From: Delphinapterus leucas
Lineage: Eukaryota > Chordata > Mammalia > Artiodactyla > Monodontidae
Reading direction: 5' to 3'
DNA length: 64,000 nucleotides
Assembly: GCF_002288925.2 (NCBI RefSeq)
Contig: NW_022098021.1
Location: forward strand, 8,105,966-8,169,965
Below, piece after piece: positions 60,660-64,000 of the stretch. The first letter of the stretch is position 1; each line of letters begins with the position of its first letter. The position numbers and the translations under genes were made by a program. The notes beneath the pieces are model-generated. The model was not told the DNA's origin. It searched no databases and saw only the letters and a program-made list of their open reading frames with translations.

Positions 60660-61130
60660 GTGACACTTCAGATTTATCCCTGTTCAGTTTCACCCTGTTA
60701 GATTCAGCTTTTCTTACCAGACTAGGAAGATCTTTTAGGCTCATCCAACAGATTCACTCTTCATCCCAGCACTCTGTTATCTGAAAATAAGATGAGCCGT
60801 CTTTACCTAAGTCATGGAGCAGAATATTGAGCAGGACAGTGCCAATATTCTTTATTTTGTCTATAAAAGCATCATAAAACCACTTAATCAATGCCTGGTA
60901 GACATACAAGCAAAGTCGACCACACATTTTTATCTGATCGGTCTTTGAATGAAGAAAATCAGGTTGGTCTGACGTGCCCTGTTTTTCGTGAACTGCCCTG
61001 TTCCTGTTCTCTCTGAGGTGCTCACGAAGCAGCATCAGACTATCCTGTCCTATGACCTCGCCCAGAACCAACTTCAAGCTCATCCAACTATAGCTTGTGA
61101 AATCTACTTACCTTTTGGAAAATCAAAACG
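60660..61130 (-). repeat. Possible CR1/L3 LINE reverse-transcriptase remnant
   Basis: The minus-strand frame at 60754-61083 reads 'LLNILLHDLGKDG' (compare CR1 LFNIFINDLDDG). After its stop, a continuation 'AESNRVKLNRDKSEV' resembles the CR1 'WADRNLMKFNKGKCEV' region. The order of the two pieces fits the CR1/L3 reverse transcriptase. Identity is weak and recalled from memory, so this is tentative. Confidence 0.42.
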
Positions 61131-61719
61131 GCATTTGCCCCCTTTAATTTTCCAGCCACTCTTCCTTTTTCCAGATTCCATTGATCATGACTGAGTGTAT
61201 GCATTTTCAGTGTTTCTCAGTTTCTAGGAGAAATTGTCCAAACCAGAGGCTTTAACTCATTTTGATTAACTTATTCTACCATTTTGGGATTTCACTGCCA
61301 CAATGCTGCATCCTATTTATTCACTTCAGTCCTGAGATCACCTTCGTTGACCAAGAAGACAAGAACAATGTAGGAGTTGAGAATTTATATTTTTTTATTA
61401 TTTCATGATAATATAAAACATGTCCCACACAGCAGGCTTGGGCTTTTCCTTAGCATTTTCTTGTTTCCAAAATATAACTAGAAATTCATTTCTGCTGCCC
61501 ATTGTATTCTTCACTGTCTGAGTTTTGAACATGTCTTAGGTCATTCTTTCAATTATGATTCCATTTTGTGAACCCCTCACCTTCATCCTTGGACTTTGAA
61601 GAAACCCCTTATTACCATCCTATCCTCTTCCTGAACTGGATGGTCCTCTGGCTCTCTCCTAGTACCATGTACCGCCACTGCCAGCACCCCTCATTTTCAC
61701 ATACGCTGAAACATAAATG

Positions 61720-62010
61720 AGGATCAGTGTGCATTTGTTAAAGGAATGATGTGTAGGACTAACACACGGGGCTAAAGAGAAGGTGGGGCGCATCTTCAGC
61801 AAGGAGGACCAAAAAAGCATAAGCAGAAACACTCAAAGGATGTTAGGAAGAGAGTGACCAGGGAAGTTTGTCTAAAGGAAAAGAGTTCCCACAGGAATGA
61901 TGGAGTGTATGCTGGAGAGGTCATTGAATCATGATTGTAGGGCCTTTGAACGCTAGGCTAGAGCATCTGGGCTTTATTCTGTTTGACCAAGGAAAAGACA
62001 TGCATGAATA
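61720..62010 (+). repeat. L2-type LINE fragment
   Basis: 'gtagggcctttgaacgctag' 'gctagagcatctgggctttat' is the usual L2 wording. Weak. Confidence 0.45.
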
Positions 62011-63530
62011 TGTGTTTTAGATTGTATTGAGCTTATAAAGTTGATATGCATCTTTAAGTTGTATTGGGATATCTCCTAAGGGATCACCCAATTTAACGTC
62101 AAGTGCGTCTCCGGTCTTGCATGCTCTAAATATTCACAGTGAAATTAAGGTCATTTAGGCATCCAGAAAAAGAAATTCCTAAGTCAAAATAAAATGTTAA
62201 TTGCTAGATGAACAGATGTCACTTATCTGAATGCTTTCACTAGCGATCAGTTTATTCTTTTTAATATTCTTTTAAGCTTTCTAACATTAGGGGGTAAGAA
62301 GCAATTTAAGATGATCTTTGAGAGAAAGAAATAAAATACAGTTTATGAACTTGACCATAGTACTTCATCACTGCTACCACGGAAACCAACAGCAGTTCCT
62401 CTCCTCACTGTGACATAAATTTTATTTAAATTAGGAATTCCTCCTTAAACTGGGTTCCTGTTCAACGCAATCATTGGCAACAAAATGTAATTCAAGGAGT
62501 CTGCCTGGCTCATGAATACAAAATGTTGCATTAAAAAAATAGCCTATAAACATGCATGCCATTAAAGCATTTATTTGCTTTAGTTTCAGGTACATAAATT
62601 CCTGGTGTTTCTGCTTGAAAAGTCCTGACAGCTGAAACAGCAGGAATTCATGAACCAGTAAGTTATTCTTAGAAGAACCATTCAGTGTAAAGTATATCAA
62701 ACGGGCTCATATCTCAGCTGTGAAGAAAAAGAGGACACCACTTGCCAAATTGTCATGTTTCCAAATTTCCCCTCATATTCACCAAGCTACTATTCTGTAA
62801 AGAAGAAAGCAGATACTGAAAGATCAAGTTAAAAAATTCAGCAGCCTAAGTCTGAGATGAGAGACCTGGGACTCTAGTTCTCCGTGGGGTGCCAGCAAAC
62901 TGGCTAAATAGAAGACTAGAGCTTCTTTATTATTTAAGAAGTTGGAGTCTTAACTGGTGTCAGTGAAGACAGATAGACTGAACATATCGGGTGAGTCGTG
63001 CAGATCAAAGGCACAAGGTCAAATTCACAGTTTACAACTGCCCCCATCTCTTCAAGATTGACAGCGTGTAGGTAAAATGCGCAGTGCACTTTTGACTTAA
63101 TTATCTTAAATGAAATGTAAATAACACTAGTTAGGTAGTAAATTTTATATTTAAGAGGAACTTCAAATATGTAGATTATGGTATTATATTCTTTTTCTAT
63201 TTTCATTTGCTACTGTAATATAATTCACCATATTAACTTTCATTACATCACTCTAAGGGCTCTGAAAATGCTAAAACAGATATTGATATGTATGGGTTCA
63301 TTCTATTCATAGCAGAACTTTAAAGCAAAAGCAGAATTTATGCTACAATGTGAAGCATCTCCTTACAGACATGTTGCAGCAGGGAGAGGGGGATGGAATG
63401 GTACAAGTTCTTACAGGGTTTCAAGTTTACTTTGTAGAATTGAAATTGTTGCTTTGTGTGTCACTATAATTGTAATGCATGTGCTCTGTATAAGCAGCTT
63501 TTCCACATGGTGGTACACAGAGAAAATGAC

Positions 63531-63600
63531 AATATTTGTTCAATATTTGGGTTAAATATTCAATATTGGTAAAATATTTGGGTTCAATATTTGGGATAAA
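63531..63600. repeat. Short tandem repeat of a 'caatatttgggtt' word
   Basis: The words caatatttgggtt, caatattggt, aaatatttgggtt and caatatttggga follow each other at 18-20 bp spacing. Confidence 0.75.
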
Positions 63601-63841
63601 AGATGGGTTTGTTAATAACTGGAAGCTAATCTTGGCTTTCCTTTGCCACCTTGTGGGCTGAGGACATCGATATCCCAGCACAGCTACAACGCAGTCATGA
63701 CTCAAAGGCTGGGAAGCTTCGCTGAGAATAATTGTGGTGTAACAAAATTCAGAGTACAGCCAGCTGCTGAACAAGCAAAAGATCTACCAGTAGTTTTGCA
63801 GTGAAGTATCACAACAATGAGAAAGTGTAAAATATTTTAGG

Positions 63842-63960
63842 AAGCAGTGGCGGTCCAGTGGTTAGGACTCTGCACTTCCACTGCAGGGGGCATGGGTTCA
63901 GTCCCTGGTTGGGGAAACTAAGATCCCACAAGCCACGTGGCCAAAAACAAAACAAATCAA
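63842..63960 (+). mobile_element. Bov-tA-like SINE at the right edge
   Basis: 'ggcggtccagtggttaggac' 'tctgcacttccactgcaggg' and 'gggttcagtccctggttggg', then an A-rich tail. The expected first bases are replaced by 'gaagcagt', so the head may be slightly truncated. Confidence 0.85.
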
Positions 63961-64000
63961 AACAAAACTTTGGGACCCAAATCAAATCAAAATAAGAGAT

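Larger units (their letters stand above)
56799..64000 (+). other. RXFP2: RXFP2 intron 5 (open at the right edge)
   Basis: It starts with a good donor, gtaagt. I searched for the next 72-nt LRR exon (expected to begin 'FLQHNCI'-like) and did not see it. It holds two Bov-tA-like SINEs, MIR/L2 fossils and a possible CR1/L3 remnant. The stretches 57780-58500, 60180-60650 and 62010-63530 contain nothing I can assign. Confidence 0.7.

Noticed and set aside
60754..61083. Possible new protein-coding gene in intron 5 (minus strand)
   Set aside because: The sequence fits an old LINE reverse-transcriptase remnant better than a gene; no start, promoter or exon structure was seen.
62431..62700. 90-codon minus-strand open frame near the right end
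   Set aside because: No start context, domain or splice pattern; A+T-rich DNA with no match to the receptor exons.

Overview
This is mammalian nuclear DNA, almost certainly from a cetacean. It is A+T-rich, has long introns with GT-AG boundaries, and is crowded with tRNA-derived SINEs of the CHR / Bov-tA type. These carry the recognisable box-B part 'gacacgggttcgagcc' and the 5' end 'ggcttccctggtggcgcag'. The compact CHR form (about 210 bp, ending 'gagaggcccgcgtaccgc' plus poly-A) is the one I associate with whales and dolphins. The species cannot be named from the sequence alone.

The only protein-coding gene I can support is the 5' part of RXFP2, the relaxin-family receptor for INSL3, on the + strand. 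Five coding exons are visible: 33466-33508 (signal peptide), 49996-50142 (LDLa module), 52494-52571 (linker), 55819-55924 (LRR N-terminal cap) and 56727-56798 (first 72-nt leucine-rich repeat). All splice sites are canonical, the phases join, and there is no stop or frameshift, giving 148 codons plus 2 nt. The remaining LRR exons and the seven-transmembrane part lie beyond the right edge; I found no exon 6 in the last 7.2 kb.

Layout: 1-33.2 kb is upstream intergenic DNA holding SINEs, MIR/L2 fossils, a tRNA-Ala pseudogene (about 8.36 kb) and a large L1 (13.3-18.25 kb) that appears composite. 33.3-33.5 kb is RXFP2 exon 1. 33.5-50 kb is a 16.5-kb first intron with seven CHR-type SINEs, a well-preserved 3' L1 fragment (38.9-40.76 kb), an antisense old L1 and one assembly gap inside a SINE. 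50-56.8 kb carries exons 2-5, with a second gap in intron 3. 56.8-64 kb is intron 5, with SINEs, L2/MIR and a possible CR1/L3 fossil.

The points most worth a second look are the RXFP2 N-terminus (the human-type initiator is not in the same place or frame), the missing N-glycosylation sequon in the LDLa module, the composite L1, the tRNA-Ala pseudogene, and a SINE lacking its 3' end yet bounded by a perfect target-site duplication. I found no multi-gene system; most open reading frames are chance or lie in repeats.
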